Counted from the first letter of the stretch, positions 22,737 to 34,648 are shown. The stretch is DNA of 64,000 nucleotides from Pisaster brevispinus (GCA_023634235.1 JAMKCF010000007.1:17490592-17554591); one strand, 5' to 3'. A program made the numbers and translations. The notes: generated by a model not told the origin, from the letters alone.

Positions 22737-23480
22737 GTATGTTTATTTACAGTTTGAAAATAAACATTTTAAACTTTGTTTGCCTTCTAAGTGTAACTTA
22801 TTAGCTGTAGGGTAACACATGTATTTGTTTTAGAAATATTTGCTCAGATTTGTGGAATTAGACAAAACTAAATCAAAAAGGGCAGTGTTGATGTGCCAGC
22901 TGTTGGGGCACCTTCATAAGCATGATGGTCACCTGATGATGCAATAGGCCTTCACTTAACCTACTTTCAAATTTGAACCTTTGTAAATAATATTTTGAAA
23001 CAAAGGCCTTTGCCTGTATGGTTACAATGAAATTTAGATCTGGAGAAATGTGGCTAGTTTTTCTAGCATCAATTAAGTTCTTGAAATACACACTGGTTGT
23101 AGAACTGTAGAATGTACTCATTATTGATTATATTAAGTGTTTTGTAACAAACAAACCTGGTACCTCTCTCCACAACCATCAAAAGGAAGATACAGTGCAT
23201 GTTCAAACTTTTTTGACAGTTTTTAACATATCGTCATGTCAGACCCAAAGTGTCGTAGCGCGAAATGTTACATGTGAGTTTGAAAAGTTGTATCTTGCTT
23301 AAAATAGCCTGGATGTGCACACAGACACATTTGTTCTGCATAGGGACTTTCTGTGCCAAATACAATGTTTTCGCAAAACAAATTGATACAGCGTTTTGGC
23401 CTGGATGCGCAATAAACATTTCAAATCACGCTGTGTAAAAATCAACTAAAGAAGAGAATTCATTTTTTTTTCAATTGTAG

Positions 23481-23621
23481 TACAGACCTACAACCAGCAA
23501 ATAGGACAAGCTACCCTACCTCATTGGATGAGCTCAACTCCTGTATGCAGCTGCATAATATCCGAGCCAGTCTTCTGCCTTTTTGTCACCAATACGACCT
23601 GATGAGAGGAGGATTTCACTG
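23481..23621 (+). CDS. Internal exon of plus-strand gene G1
   Basis: Acceptor TTTTTTTTCAATTGTAG, donor ACTG/GTAAGT, 141 nt, phase 2 on both sides. The open frame encodes TDLQPANRTSYPTSLDELNS, then MQLHNIRASLLPFCHQYDL, then MRGGFH. Composition is well mixed and protein-like. Together with the next two exons it keeps an open, phase-consistent frame of about 150 codons, good evidence of a real gene. I do not recognise the family. Confidence 0.55.
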
Positions 23622-23808
23622 GTAAGTTCTTGTATGGTTTGAAGGAACCAAAATAATTGTAAGGTGTCCTTACTGTACAGACTTACAGAACAGCCAAAGA
23701 TCTTCATGCCTAGTTATTTTGATCAGTCAGACCTACATGCAGTCCCTTTGCTAAAACATTCACTGACTTTGACTTCAAACATCTTTGTATTTTATCTTCC
23801 TCTGATAG

Positions 23809-23915
23809 CCTTCACATGAGAGGTCTACAGTCTAAACATTGGCCGATTTACAAAACTCGTCCAGATGTGGGTCTCTCTCTCTCTCTAGGATGCAGATATT
23901 TTCAGCACAAGAATG
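23809..23915 (+). CDS. Internal exon of plus-strand gene G1
   Basis: Lies between CTTCCTCTGATAG and AATG/GTAAGTGG, 107 nt. Read on from the phase-2 end of the previous exon, it gives LHMRGLQSKHWPIYKTRPD, then VGLSLSLGCRYFQHKN, ending in phase 1. Part of the SLSLSL run is encoded by a (CT)n tract at about 23872-23888; an alternative is that this tract is the polypyrimidine tract of a shorter exon starting at 23890. Confidence 0.45.
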
Positions 23916-24646
23916 GTAAGTGGAAACCATATTAATCTCTGACAAGCTTTCATACCAAAAGGAGCTAGTTGTACAGAAGTAAACCTTAAAAATTAGCAAT
24001 AAGCTAATCGAGATTGAGCTCCAGGCTTTTGAGTTTTTTGTACCCTACAGATATAATAGTGACTGATTTCTCTTGTATCGCAAATAATGCTACACAAATG
24101 TGTCGGTTACCACTCAAACATTCAGTTGCTACTCAATATTAGTACTCAGTGTGCACAAAACATGCTTAGTCCAAGTAGTTTGCACTATTTGTGGATGAAA
24201 TCAGTACTTATATTACACTTACATAACAGTGTGGACAGTGTTGTACATTGTACATACATGAAACATTAAAATATAGCAATCATTACTAAAGTTTGGAGTT
24301 GCACCATCAATTTATCAAGGAAAGACTGGAAATGTAGGAAAAAAGTTTTCTTTTGTAAAAAACATCCTGTTTAATCTGTCTGTTACAAATGCCTTACAGT
24401 GCACATTAAAAAAGTGCACAAAAAAAATAACAGAAAGGGAAAGAAAAGAAAGATACAACACCTACAAATAATTACCCCCTCATTAAGTCTTCTGGTCTGT
24501 TCTGGTTTCTGTTCAGGAAATTGTTTCTTACCTCACAAAATAAACTTTAGACTTAAATGTACTCGTTCTGAACTGGACTTTTCTATGTGTAAACCACTTG
24601 TATAACCTATTAATAGTTAATTTGTTTCCTTATGTGTTTCTTGCAG

Positions 24647-24864
24647 AATCAACTATTCAAGCGGCGGGCGGGATGATTTTCATTCTGGAATACTTGAGCA
24701 GGAGACATACTTTCTTCAAGGACTCTGTCAATGTATTGGACGACCCATCAACCTACGCTCATTCAAGCTGCAAGAGCACTGCTTTAGGAGATTTTCATTA
24801 TTTCTGCAAGGATTTTTTGAACACTGAAACATCATCAACTGATGCTACAAGTTTCAATCCATGA
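24647..24864 (+). CDS. Terminal coding exon of plus-strand gene G1
   Basis: Acceptor TATGTGTTTCTTGCAG. Continues in phase 1 from the previous exon: ESTIQAAGGMIFILEYLS, then RRHTFFKDSVNVLDDPS, a His/Cys/Ser-rich segment, and the end TSSTDATSFNP before a TGA at 24862-24864. No transmembrane segment or named domain is visible. A 3'UTR with AATAAA at 25443 follows. The acceptor plus phase agreement across three exons make this the best-supported part of G1. Confidence 0.5.
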
Positions 24865-25442
24865 AAGACTCTGTGAACAATGTGGACATAAATGAACCCA
24901 AACTCACTGTCTCTTGAGATGCAGCTCTAGAGTTATCTAACCCTACATCTCAAAGCCTGGATTTGAGACAGAATTCTTGAAGACTCTTTGAACACTTGAG
25001 ATACAAATGAGATAAGAAGGATACATCACTTCTGTTAAAACACCCGAGTGAAAACTGGAGACATTTCTAAACCCACATTGACATTGTAGTCTTTGGAACC
25101 TCAATGGGATCAACTGCAAGGACCAGATTGTTTGTATAGTATCTAAAAAATAATGAAGCAATGTCATTCCTCAGAGTTTGTCAATACCTGTATAGCCTCT
25201 CACTAAAAACCATCTACTGAACTAAATATGTGGGATTAGGTTACATGGCTTTTGTCAAAAATATAGAATCTGCCTAAAACCATCAAATATACTCAAATGA
25301 ACATAGGACTGATGCAGTAAGGTGTTTCTAAATAGGCTGTCATCAGCTGCTCCTTTTAACCATCAAGAGTAGCCTACTTTAAATGGGCTGGGGCTAGAAC
25401 AGTGCTTCGCACTTATTTGTTAATTCAAGTAATAAGCCTTTC

Positions 25443-25448
25443 AATAAA
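25443..25448 (+). terminator. Possible polyadenylation signal of gene G1
   Basis: AATAAA about 580 nt after the G1 stop codon. AT-rich context makes chance occurrence likely. Confidence 0.25.
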
Positions 25449-25469
25449 ACCCACTAGTGAACTAAATAT

Positions 25470-26995
25470 GTAGGATTTGGGCAAATCTCTATTCTCTACT
25501 CCCTTGTCAACTGTCTCATACACAAAATGTGTTTTTGAATCTATCTTTTTTGACATGTAACATTTTAAACACTTTTAAAACTATGAGAGGAACATAAGCA
25601 GAGTACTCTTCTAGAATTTTTACTGAAACACAACCCTGGTTCACTCACAACCAACACTTCTCCTAAAAGAGACTGAATTCATATGAATGTTTTTCATGAT
25701 TCTTTTCAGCTCTTACTTCATGCATCATTAGCTTTTACTTAATGAGAGGAAACTTTATATGAAGTTAAAGTATTTAAAGGTCAGTGTATAGTACTTCAGA
25801 GGAATAGACCAAATGTGCTTATAACGTGGATGACCTATTAATTTAAATGATAGTGCAGGAGTTGTTTCAATGATCTTGTTAGATTTAACTGGGATAGTAT
25901 ACCTTTTGAATATCGTCCCAAAGTGACTGACTCTGCATCTGTTGCTAATGTATCACACTGAGAGAAACGATTCCCTTCCAATGAATATGGTTTTATAGAA
26001 AAGGATGTAAAACAAAATATTCTGAGAACTGTTTTATGCATAAAATGTTTCTTAGATTGTGTAATTTAATTACAGTGTTAGTTGGTGATATCTAAAAAAT
26101 GTTGCCACTTGTTCAAATGAAACTCTAAAAGGTTAATCTTATGTTAAATATCAACATTTAAAAAAGGAGTAAAATGGTTGGTTCCAAAACCAAGGGTGTA
26201 CCTTGCCTTTAAAGGAAGTGCATCCAAGTCGATCAGAACGTAGGAGTTCATGCCTCTCACAGCAGGCCTGGGCAAAAAAATTAGACATCAAATAACAAAT
26301 TAGTGTTGAATTCCCAATATTTTGGCACCAAACTTTTACAGGACTAACTTTCTTGAAGTCGGCATAAGTCGGTATGATTGCAACCAAGGAGCCAGAGTCT
26401 CCTAACCAAAAATACGTTCTTGCAGTCCTGTCTCGCAGAAAATTGAACTTTCAAAACTCAAGTTACTCAAAACGAAAAACTAAATCGGGAAGGATCTGCA
26501 CCAATGGAGAACATGAGTTGTTATTTTGATAACAGTACGGGAGTATGCTATGTCGAAATATGAAAACAAAAAAGAAAGATTATTAAGCATCCTGATAAAA
26601 AACAATTACAAATTTGTTTTTTGTATGCTTTTCAAATTACATATCAGACCAGAAAAATCTAACTTGGCTAACTTGTGAGAGGCTAGTTTATCTTAATATT
26701 ATAAGTAAATTTAGTGAGTTAGTAAGAGAGCGGAGGGTGAGTCTATAATGTCTGTTGGTACTTGGGTACAAGATGGTCTTAATGTACTTCAGAATTTAAC
26801 TTGGACTCAAAAGGTCAAACATTTACAGTGAAAATGATCAAATGAAACTTACATGTACAATGCATTGGCTTTACTAGCTGATGTTATTGTTGTCCCTACC
26901 TTATTGAACTACATAATGTTTTAATAATAACTTTTCAAATATCTAATGATCGTAAAAAGTCTACTTGCCAAAAACACAATTGATTTTGTTTTGCA
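25470..26995. other. Intergenic, nothing recognised
   Basis: AT-rich with only short unsupported frames on the minus strand (25838-26041, 26151-26387). Confidence 0.3.
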
Positions 26996-27590
26996 GCATG
27001 GACAAATTGTCTTCAAAAGCTAAATGTCACATCTGGATCTTCCTTTTAAATTCAATGGCAAATACATCATTTATTTTCAATCTTTTTCAGTGAACAACTC
27101 CATTACTTACAAAAGTTACTTTCAAATTTTTTCAAAAGCATTGAAAAAGTGTACATCTCCTCCTCATACAGTACCCTTTTCTTGTAAGTCATTTCCAAGG
27201 AAACAGCAGTTCCGCAAAGGTCACATTTCTTTGATCCAGTTTGTAATACAATGACATTTTTAATGAGACCAAAAATATCTCTCTTTTCTACTAGACTACG
27301 TTGTGAGACAAAATATCAATTGACACTCTTATGCAATTTTTTCACCTTTTAAAAACTTTACTTATTAAATTTAAACCAATCAGAAGTACCTACAGCTAAT
27401 CTTGTACCCCACATTTTGACTTTTTGGCAGCAAGGACAAATTGTCTCAAAAAGCTGAAACCTAAATTCTGGATCTTCCTTTTACATTTCAAAATCAAAAG
27501 TGACACATTTTATTTGCGAATATTTTCCAGTGAACAGTTCTGTTTTAAATGAAAAGTTACTTTGTATTTTACCAACAGAAAAGGGAATGT
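26995..27590. repeat. Local direct duplication, about 425-bp spacing
   Basis: The segment at about 26995-27120 (GCAGCATGGACAAATTGTCT, TCTGGATCTTCCTTTTA, CAGTGAACA, AAAAGTTACTTT) recurs at about 27428-27570 (GCAGCAAGGACAAATTGTCT and the same following blocks). Moderately diverged. Confidence 0.55.
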
Positions 27591-27799
27591 AGGCCTATCC
27601 CCTCCCCTCTTATGGCACCCCGGTGCATGCAAGCCATCCTGGTGCTCGCAAAAGTGTTCCCCGACCATAGGTGTCGGCAGGCTGGTCGGTGTGTTGTCCT
27701 CTGAATGCACTTGCAGGTGTTCGGCTGTTTGTGGTGTGTCAACCTTCCCAAGATTTGGCGGTCTGGATGAATCAAAGACCCACAGTTGGCTGCAACATG
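27581..27799 (+). CDS. Candidate Cys-rich internal exon
   Basis: Acceptor TTTTACCAACAG, donor CATG/GTAAGG, about 220 nt open in one frame: KGNVGLSPPLLWHPGACK, a cluster of Cys (CKPSWCSQKC and CTCRCSAVC), then a segment ending SWLQHG. GC is higher than in the flanks. The opposite strand is also open over much of the stretch, which weakens the case. Confidence 0.28.
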
Positions 27800-30271
27800 G
27801 TAAGGATCCTTTGAACTATTATAACCAGTTTTCTTTCCACAGAGGAAGATGTATCCATCTTCCACTCCGGGCATTGCACATGGAAGAAATGCCCTCAAGT
27901 CTACTCTGAACTGTACATTTCAAATGTTGCATCGTGGTGTTTTGATCCATGAGAATGGAATATCTCAAAATGTACGTTTTTGCCAAGTATTTCTGAGATG
28001 TTTGTCATACTAAAAGATTTTGGTCACGATATATCAGCCTGCCAATCATTTGTTGAACGATCACTGTCTAAACCACTCTGCTTTGTGCTCTAAAAATCAA
28101 GTTTTGAAGTTTTTGAGAAAGCAAATATAAATCCAAACAAATTAATCAAAATCAGAAAAACTAACTCAAAGCACAAACAGTGAACAATGGCTTTTTAAAA
28201 CAGTAAAGTAAAAATGTTTTAAAAACAAACCAACAGTTAAAAACATTTACAAATTGAAAGTTTTAAACTTCAAACAAGAATTGTATTGTAAGAAATGATA
28301 AGGTAGATTATGAATGAGCTATTTTCAGACACCTCAGATAAACATCACTAGGTCGGGATCCTACTCAAATGTTAGATGAAGTTCAGATGAAGTTAAAAAT
28401 CTGAAAGTACTAAGTGAACAAGATGCATAAGAATTCTTAAATTAGGATTGAAGAGGCTGCCATTTGACCACTAGCACTTAAAATATGCTACCTAGTTCAA
28501 CATTTTGAACTTCCACACAGCTAAAAATAATATTTACAAAAACATGCTTTCTGGAAATTGCAGTTAAACAAATTTAAGTCCTAAATTAAAGACGTAAAAC
28601 CAAACTCATTGACTTAAAGAGGCGAAACCATACTCAATAAAAATAAGTAACATCTAGACTGATGTTTCAACAGTTTGCAAAAAACTCAAGTTTGTTCAAA
28701 ATGTCTCTTATTAAAGAGACAAAGCTAGGTTCTGTGTAAAATTTCCATTAAACTAAAACAATATGTTTTTTCAGTTGGTAGCTACAAAAAAACACTTTGA
28801 CTCAATTTCAAAGCAAACAAAAATGAACTCTTGTTAGTCAATTAGAAGTGTGGTGAATTAGTGAAGTCACGGAAGCTCACACCTACCAAAAATGGTCATT
28901 TGGGAAACATGTCAGTTTATGGACAAGACTTGTTAGTGAAGTACTTTGGACTCAAATTTATGAGTGCCTTGCATTGTTTTGAGTAGCAGGAGAGTTTGGC
29001 ATCATTGAAACTGTTTGAACAATTTGTGGGAGTTAGAAGTTAAAAACTAAAAAATGCCACTTAAGTCTATATGGTGAATACAAAATACAAAATATTCTGC
29101 TTGAAATCAGTGAAATACTGCCTCAAACGTAGGACGCAGAAGTCTTTATACCCAACAAATTGTTTTCACTGTAAAAAGAAATGGCAACCAATTCAATTGA
29201 AAACTTTACTGCCACATAATTGAAAAGCATAAGAAACTACAGTCACTCAGCTGAGTTCTCAAAGCAATACAATATTACGCTACATTTAACTTTCTGAAAT
29301 AATTAGTTAAACTAAATTGAACAAAATTATATTGAAATTCTTGAAATCTTCTGATCATAATCGTCTTCCTTCCATACATTTTTAAGAAAATAGTTGGGGC
29401 CATTGCCCTAAAATTTCCTACTCAAGATTCTTTGCGAAACACAAAAAAGCTCATTCATTAAAACGCTTCTGCTTTAAACTCTATCTTTTTTAGTTACACA
29501 CATTAAAATCATTTCACTGTTTGTGCTGGTGAATCTAGACAAGGCTAAAGTTACCTGGAAAATTTACTCAATAATTATTTAAATTATAATAAATCATTTA
29601 ACTATCAAAGTTAATAACGTTTGGTGTGACAACCTAGATATCTGGTCTTTATCAAATGCCCATAGATATTTTATTAAAAACAAGCGAAGGAACACACTAA
29701 AAAATGGCGGAGATTTAGTTGTAGTGTTGTCACCTATGATCGGTGCGACTGAGAGGAAAAGCGACATTAAATCTAAACATGGCAAACAATCAAAGAAAAC
29801 TGGCAAAAATCTGTACATTTGTTTGATATTTCATTTGATAGGATGAAAACCCCGGATGAAATGCAAATTTTATTTGCCAAAACTTAAGTTCAGAGATGAC
29901 ATTGAGAGCTCTATTTCCATAGGCAATATCCTGAGTGGTAGATAGATATTTCCGACTCACTGGTAAGTCAACTGATTATTAGAGTTCATTTGATCCTTCC
30001 CTTGTTATGGTCAACAGAGGGCTCTTTGGCCACACAGACTTAGAAATATTGGGGACAATTGAACACACTGCAGTAAGTCTCTCACTGAATGGTGTTGATA
30101 GAGGGCGCTCATCGACAGGTCTGTTGACACCAAGTTCAAGGTCAAGTTTAAATATGAATAGATATGAATAAATAACAACAGATATGAACACTTGTGTACA
30201 CTTAGTCTTTATTTCAGACTCTGTTGCCCTCCAAGTGTGAACTGCCCTCTATCTATGTACTTACCCTCTCT
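27800..30271. other. Intergenic or intronic, nothing recognised
   Basis: Long AT-rich stretch. Two GAGGGCnCT words near 30015 and 30105 and short minus-strand frames are all I see. Confidence 0.3.
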
Positions 30272-30499
30272 ATATATAAAGTTCGCTCGGCCCCAGCGAC
30301 CTATACAGGACCGCTGGGATGGGCTAATCAGCTTGCACAGATTCTTGTTTAGGAAGTATGTCATGCGTGCAGTGCTTGCAGTGTGAGTGTGATGCATGAT
30401 GGGACTGAGCATTAACCAATGAGCGTGCTTGATACGTTTGCCCATCCCAGCGCCTTTGGTTTAAAGGCAAGGCGCTGGGAACGAGCAAATATATAAAGT
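30272..30499. mobile_element. Hairpin-ended MITE with 11-bp target duplication
   Basis: ATATATAAAGT occurs directly at 30272-30282 and 30489-30499 and flanks 206 bp whose ends are imperfect inverted repeats (TCGCTCGGCCCCAGCG against TTGCTCGTTCCCAGCG). Each end also folds on itself: CCCAGCG...CGCTGGG on the left and TCCCAGCGCC...GGCGCTGGGA on the right. The inner arms CGCTGGGATGGGC and GCCCATCCCAGCG pair across the element. A 9-11 bp duplication with long foldback ends is typical of Mutator-like elements. It carries no gene. The duplicated target itself looks like a TATA box, so the insertion doubled a TATATAAAG motif. Confidence 0.6.
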
Positions 30500-32301
30500 C
30501 CCAATGCTTCGTATACATCTGCTTTCTATTTCAATACAAGTTGCAGCACTATTTTATATGTGGACGGGGAAGATAGGCTTTTTTCAAGGAGTTTAAGTTT
30601 TTCTCTAATAATTTCAAAAGCATTTGTAAGGTTATTTGTGTATGACCTTTTACACATCTCTTTTAGAGATAAAAATTGTACGTTTTTCTTACACTAAAAT
30701 GCTCAAACAGTTTTTGTGTGTGTGAAAACGTGTCCTTTTTAAAAGTTTGAAACTCTAAATCAGTTTCTTTCAAAAATGTGTCCATGTTTTCCTTACAAAC
30801 AACAGCTGTTCCTACTTAGTATACTAATGCGTAAACAATCTCTCAGCTTAAAACCAGGTAGCGTTTTTTAATATTTATTTTAGGAGCAGTATCCAGATCG
30901 GTAAACCAAGTTTCAGTCAGTGCAAATATGTCGACCCTACTTAGTTCAAGCATAGTCCAAGAAATCAGCAGATTTACTTTTTACTGAACTTGTCAAGCAA
31001 CACAATTTCAAAGGTGGCAAAGTCATATCTACTGGGTGAAATGGAGTACTCATGTATGGCATTGGAATTTCCTCTGATATAGCCTTCGATAAAAGCCTCC
31101 ATCCTTACAGTGCTCTAGATATTGTGAAAAATATGGTGCATTTTCCACTATATCTGAGGAGGCCTTGTGTCTTTAGTTGATAATGGTTTGTGATCAGTTA
31201 GTGGTGTAACTCTTATTTCGCAAACTCAGAAGCTCATTTTGAGAACATTTCAGATTGTCTTGACTGTGAATTGGCAAGTCGGAATGTTTTAGAGCATACA
31301 ATGCATAATCGGCTCGGATCTATAGAGATCAATTGCAAGAAATATACCACCACAAAAAGTTAACAACAGAAGTACACCTTTGAAAATAACAGTGAGTGAA
31401 TGCAATGTTCATTATGATGTAATTCCTTAAACTATTTGGCATGGTTATTTTTTTTGAGAAAAAGCAATTTGCAGATTCTCCTAGTGCCCCACCCCCTTCC
31501 CTCATTTGAAATTCTGACTTTTCAGATTAAAAATTACCCAAATAAAGGATTACAATTTAAGACTTTTTTGTAGTTTGTTAATATTTTTTAAAACTCTGTT
31601 TCTATTTATGCGCAGACAGTGCATTTGTGTTTACTTCGACTGGCTTGTTAATGACTAAAATAGAGCACTGATGAAAGGATGGTTGTTTAGGAAAAAATGC
31701 AAAGGAAGAGAACATACTAAATATACCTCTGTTTTGGCACTGATCGTTACATTTCTTGGAGATGAAAAAAAACATAAGGATGGATATTAATTTTTTTTAT
31801 TTAGAGTTTCTTCTCCCAAAAGTTTCCGAAAGAGTAAATTACAGACAAACATAATCAATCCAAATGAATCACTCAAATGTGAGTGACAACAATTATCATT
31901 GAATAGTACTGAGAATTCATAAGAAAAATACACTTTGTCTATCACCATGATTATTCCGTCTACCTGTAAATCCAATTAAAAGTTAAGTTACTTAATAATC
32001 TTTTAAAGGGAATGTACAAGTGCATGGGTGTAGATTTTCCCCAAAGCTTTAGAAACCTGAATCATTTATAAAAAAAACCAAAAGAAATCTCATGACGATT
32101 GTAAAAAAAAAACGTTTCAAGTTTTAAATGATAAATTAATTTAAAAGCCTAATACTTTTTCTAGCATTTTGAGCACTGTGTCTAATGGATGTTTTTTTAC
32201 AACACTCCACTACATTATTACCATTACTAACATTTTGAACTTTGAATTACGTGGTGTTTTTGGTACCTACCCCTTAAAAGAAGCATCTAAAGATCCATAA
32301 T
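30500..32301. other. Intergenic or intronic, nothing recognised
   Basis: AT-rich. No supported exon or repeat. Confidence 0.3.
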
Positions 32302-32728
32302 TAATAATAATAATAATAATAATAGTGGTCTCTTATGTAGCACTTAAATCAGTCACTCAGTGACGCTCAAAGCACTCTGTGTTTTTCATGCAAGGTATAG
32401 ACAGCTTTTTTTTGAAGTGTGAGACCTTTCCTTTACATAGCACACCATCTAATGGTTTACAAGGTACTGTGGCGCAATTCAGCGAATCCAGCCTGGAACA
32501 CTGGGCGAACCCCTTCTCTTTACGATAAGTGCACTGGTTTTTTTTATGTGCACTACAGAAAACTTGGGACCAACGACTTTACGTCTCATCCAAAGGACAC
32601 AACAATAATGGTTATTAAAAGTGTCTTGCATAACGACACAAGTGTCAAGAGCAGAACTCGAACCCACACTCTGCTGATCAGAACACCAGAGCTTGAGTCC
32701 CGTGCTCTTATTCACTCGGCCATGACAC
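32302..32728 (-). mobile_element. tRNA-derived SINE, full length, minus strand
   Basis: The head at 32728-32642 (minus) looks like a class II (Leu/Ser type) tRNA of about 87 nt. It has an A box TGGCCGAGTGA (32722-32712), a B box GGTTCGAGTTC (32664-32654) and a nearly perfect acceptor stem GTGTCA / TGACAC. The body contains GGATGAGACG then CGTTGGTCCC (about 32610-32575), a block resembling conserved cores of aquatic-animal SINEs. The tail has a GTGCTACATAAGAGACC-like LINE-derived end and an (ATT)n run at 32323-32302. No clear target duplication was found. The long plus-strand frame at 32419-32760 is a shadow of this element. Confidence 0.8.
32642..32728 (-). other. tRNA-like head and Pol III promoter of the SINE
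   Basis: Internal A and B boxes as in tRNA genes, but the T-arm stem is degraded and it is fused to the SINE body. It is not annotated as a functional tRNA gene. Confidence 0.7.
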
Positions 32729-33360
32729 TGCAATTTCAAACAGTACAATATTCAATTTAATTTACATAAACTCGTAACAGCTACCCAGTCACATGCATAG
32801 TTTACATTTTACATTTTTTGTTTAGAATGGATGGGTGGAATTTAATGCAGTTTTTGTTGTGAAGCGCAGGAATCCTTTATTTACATTCCACACTATTGAT
32901 ACCAGTCCATTTCATTTTGTTGAATTAAATCATGAAACTACAGTCTCACAATCTGTGGGGTTGTGATTTTTATATTAGTTATGGTTGCTGTGTTTCCATC
33001 AATTTGCAATCTCAAGGGTCTCCATTTTCAAGGCAGTTTTGCTGATGCTAGTAAGAATGTGACTCCATTCCTTGATATCTTCAGGTTACAGTCTTCAGGG
33101 TCTCCTGTTGAGTTTGTTAACCGTTCTTAATGTGAATCCTTTTTTTGATACCATCAAAATGCAGAGTTAGATTATTAAGGTCTCCTTTGGTTATTGGTAA
33201 CAGTTCTGTTGTAATTACTAAATGCAAATGCTCTCTGTGTAATATCATCAAGTGGTTGTCAATTTTGAAGTCTCAGTTTGTTACAAGCTTCTTTTGGTAA
33301 CAGTTCTCGGATTGGGTGCAGGACAGGACTGATAAATAGGTTGTAACAGTCTTGATGTTA
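32729..33360 (-). other. Likely 3'UTR of minus-strand gene G2
   Basis: Follows the TGA at 33361. An AATAAA on the minus strand at 32881-32876 could be its polyadenylation signal, giving a UTR of about 480 nt. The SINE lies just beyond. Confidence 0.35.
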
Positions 33361-33678
33361 TCAATCGGCTGTTAGCAATGGATACATACATCCTCCATCC
33401 TTCCCTGCATCAGACGTAAGTCCATGTAGATATTGCAGTACCATTGGCAATTCTTTGAAAAACTGATGCAGTTCTTGTTTGAATCTTACTGTTTTGGCAG
33501 AAGTTTCAGATTTTTCCATTAAAACTTTATCCTTGGCCCATCTGAGTAGTGGAAGCATATAGTGGCTTAATGTTGATCCATCTTCTCCAAGCTCTGTGTC
33601 TTCTTTTTTGCAAATGTTTATCTGCCGAAGTACAGCACTTAAGTCTTTACTGCTTAGCCATGAGTTTCTCAGCTGTGA
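33361..33678 (-). CDS. Terminal coding exon of minus-strand gene G2
   Basis: 105 codons open without interruption on the minus strand, ending in TGA at 33361. The protein reads SQLRNSWLSSKDLSAVLRQI, an acidic turn EDTELGEDGS, HYMLPLLRWAKDKV, a Lys/Ser-rich segment, FKQELHQFFKELPMVLQYL and the end GCMYPLLTAD. The heptad-like pattern suggests alpha-helices. An open run this long is unlikely by chance in AT-rich DNA. The start is set at the first AG after the upstream in-frame stop (33680-33679). The polypyrimidine tract there is weak, so a nearby AG could be the real acceptor. No upstream exon was identified and the family is not recognised. Confidence 0.5.
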   Translation of the reverse strand, partial: SQLRNSWLSSKDLSAVLRQINICKKEDTELGEDGSTLSHYMLPLLRWAKDKVLMEKSETSAKTVRFKQELHQFFKELPMVLQYLHGLTSDAGKDGGCMYPLLTAD

Positions 33679-34648
33679 CTGACATTATGTCGAATTTCTT
33701 CTCTAAATTATTCAGAAGCAAACATTAACTAACATGGAAAATATGATACGTTGCAAAACAATGGAAATAACCTTTGATAACATTAAGGCCAACTCATCAT
33801 GTGGCTAAAGGTCGATGTTTTGATCATGATACACACAATGTGCACCTCGCGCACTGCCCTCCTCTCTCTAGCTCTCTGAGGGGGGGGGGGGGGGGGGGGG
33901 CTCGGCTTATTACGCTCACGTCCGTCACGCCTGTGCAGTTGGGGTGTGTATTCGCGCGCAGTAGTGAAGCGGGTCGGGTGCAAAATACGAAACTGGAGTG
34001 TCTTGTTGAAAAGCCCGCTACACGTGGCCTCAGGAAAATCACCAAAATTGACGTATTATTCGTGACAAATTATTGTGTAAGTATTATTTTTCGGATAGAA
34101 CACTCTTATAGAACATACTGGTGGAGTGGGGGATTGTAAACGCACTCATTTTCGTTTGTTTTTTAACGAAAATTGACTGCCAGTTTTTTTTCCAATATGG
34201 CCGACATGTGTTAATTTATTTGGAGGTTGTGGGGACGGGGCGTGGCGAAGAAAAACATTTTTTTCCCCTTCTTTTCTTTTAAACACATTCTAAGTTTAGA
34301 AATAAGACACTTCAGTGTTCGTGGACCTTTGTCATTTTTTATGCTTTCCACTTCCAGTTCAGATTCGTTATTATTTTAATGTTTTATTTTCAAAAACTAA
34401 AGTTGTGTTTTTGTTGTATTTTGATCCTGTCTCAAGCTTTTAACACTTTTTTTTCAAACACTGCTCCCATTGGCCATAGCCAATGATCAATTACTGTTGC
34501 ATTGTTTGAATCGAAGAACTGCATCCTTTTCTTTCTCAGTTCTTTTTTAATGCAAAAAAGTGAAACATTTTATCAGAATCAGATTAAGGTAAGTTTTTTT
34601 CTTCAAAAAGGGGAAGGCTACAGCTACAATCCATGCTAGCTGATTCTG
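33679..34648. other. CpG-rich patch with a long G run; possible promoter or 5' exon
   Basis: 33840-34030 is richer in CG dinucleotides than its surroundings and includes the 21-G run. A near-consensus donor, TTGT/GTAAGTAT, lies at about 34076, so a non-coding first exon on the plus strand is possible. An AATATGGCCGAC word (YY1-like) lies near 34195. The three overlapping open frames here include proline runs created by the G tract and are rejected. Confidence 0.25.
33880..33900. repeat. Homopolymer of 21 G
   Basis: Uninterrupted G run, able to form intermolecular or slipped quadruplex DNA. Length is likely variable and may be affected by sequencing error. Confidence 0.85.

Noticed and set aside
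32642..32728. Functional tRNA-Leu/Ser gene
   Set aside because: The T-arm is degraded and the sequence continues directly into a SINE body and tail.
32419..32760. 113-codon plus frame and 89-codon minus frame
   Set aside because: Both lie across the tRNA-derived SINE.
33774..34139. 121-codon plus frame and two minus frames with poly-Gly or poly-Pro
   Set aside because: Created by the 21-G run and low stop density in the CpG-rich patch.
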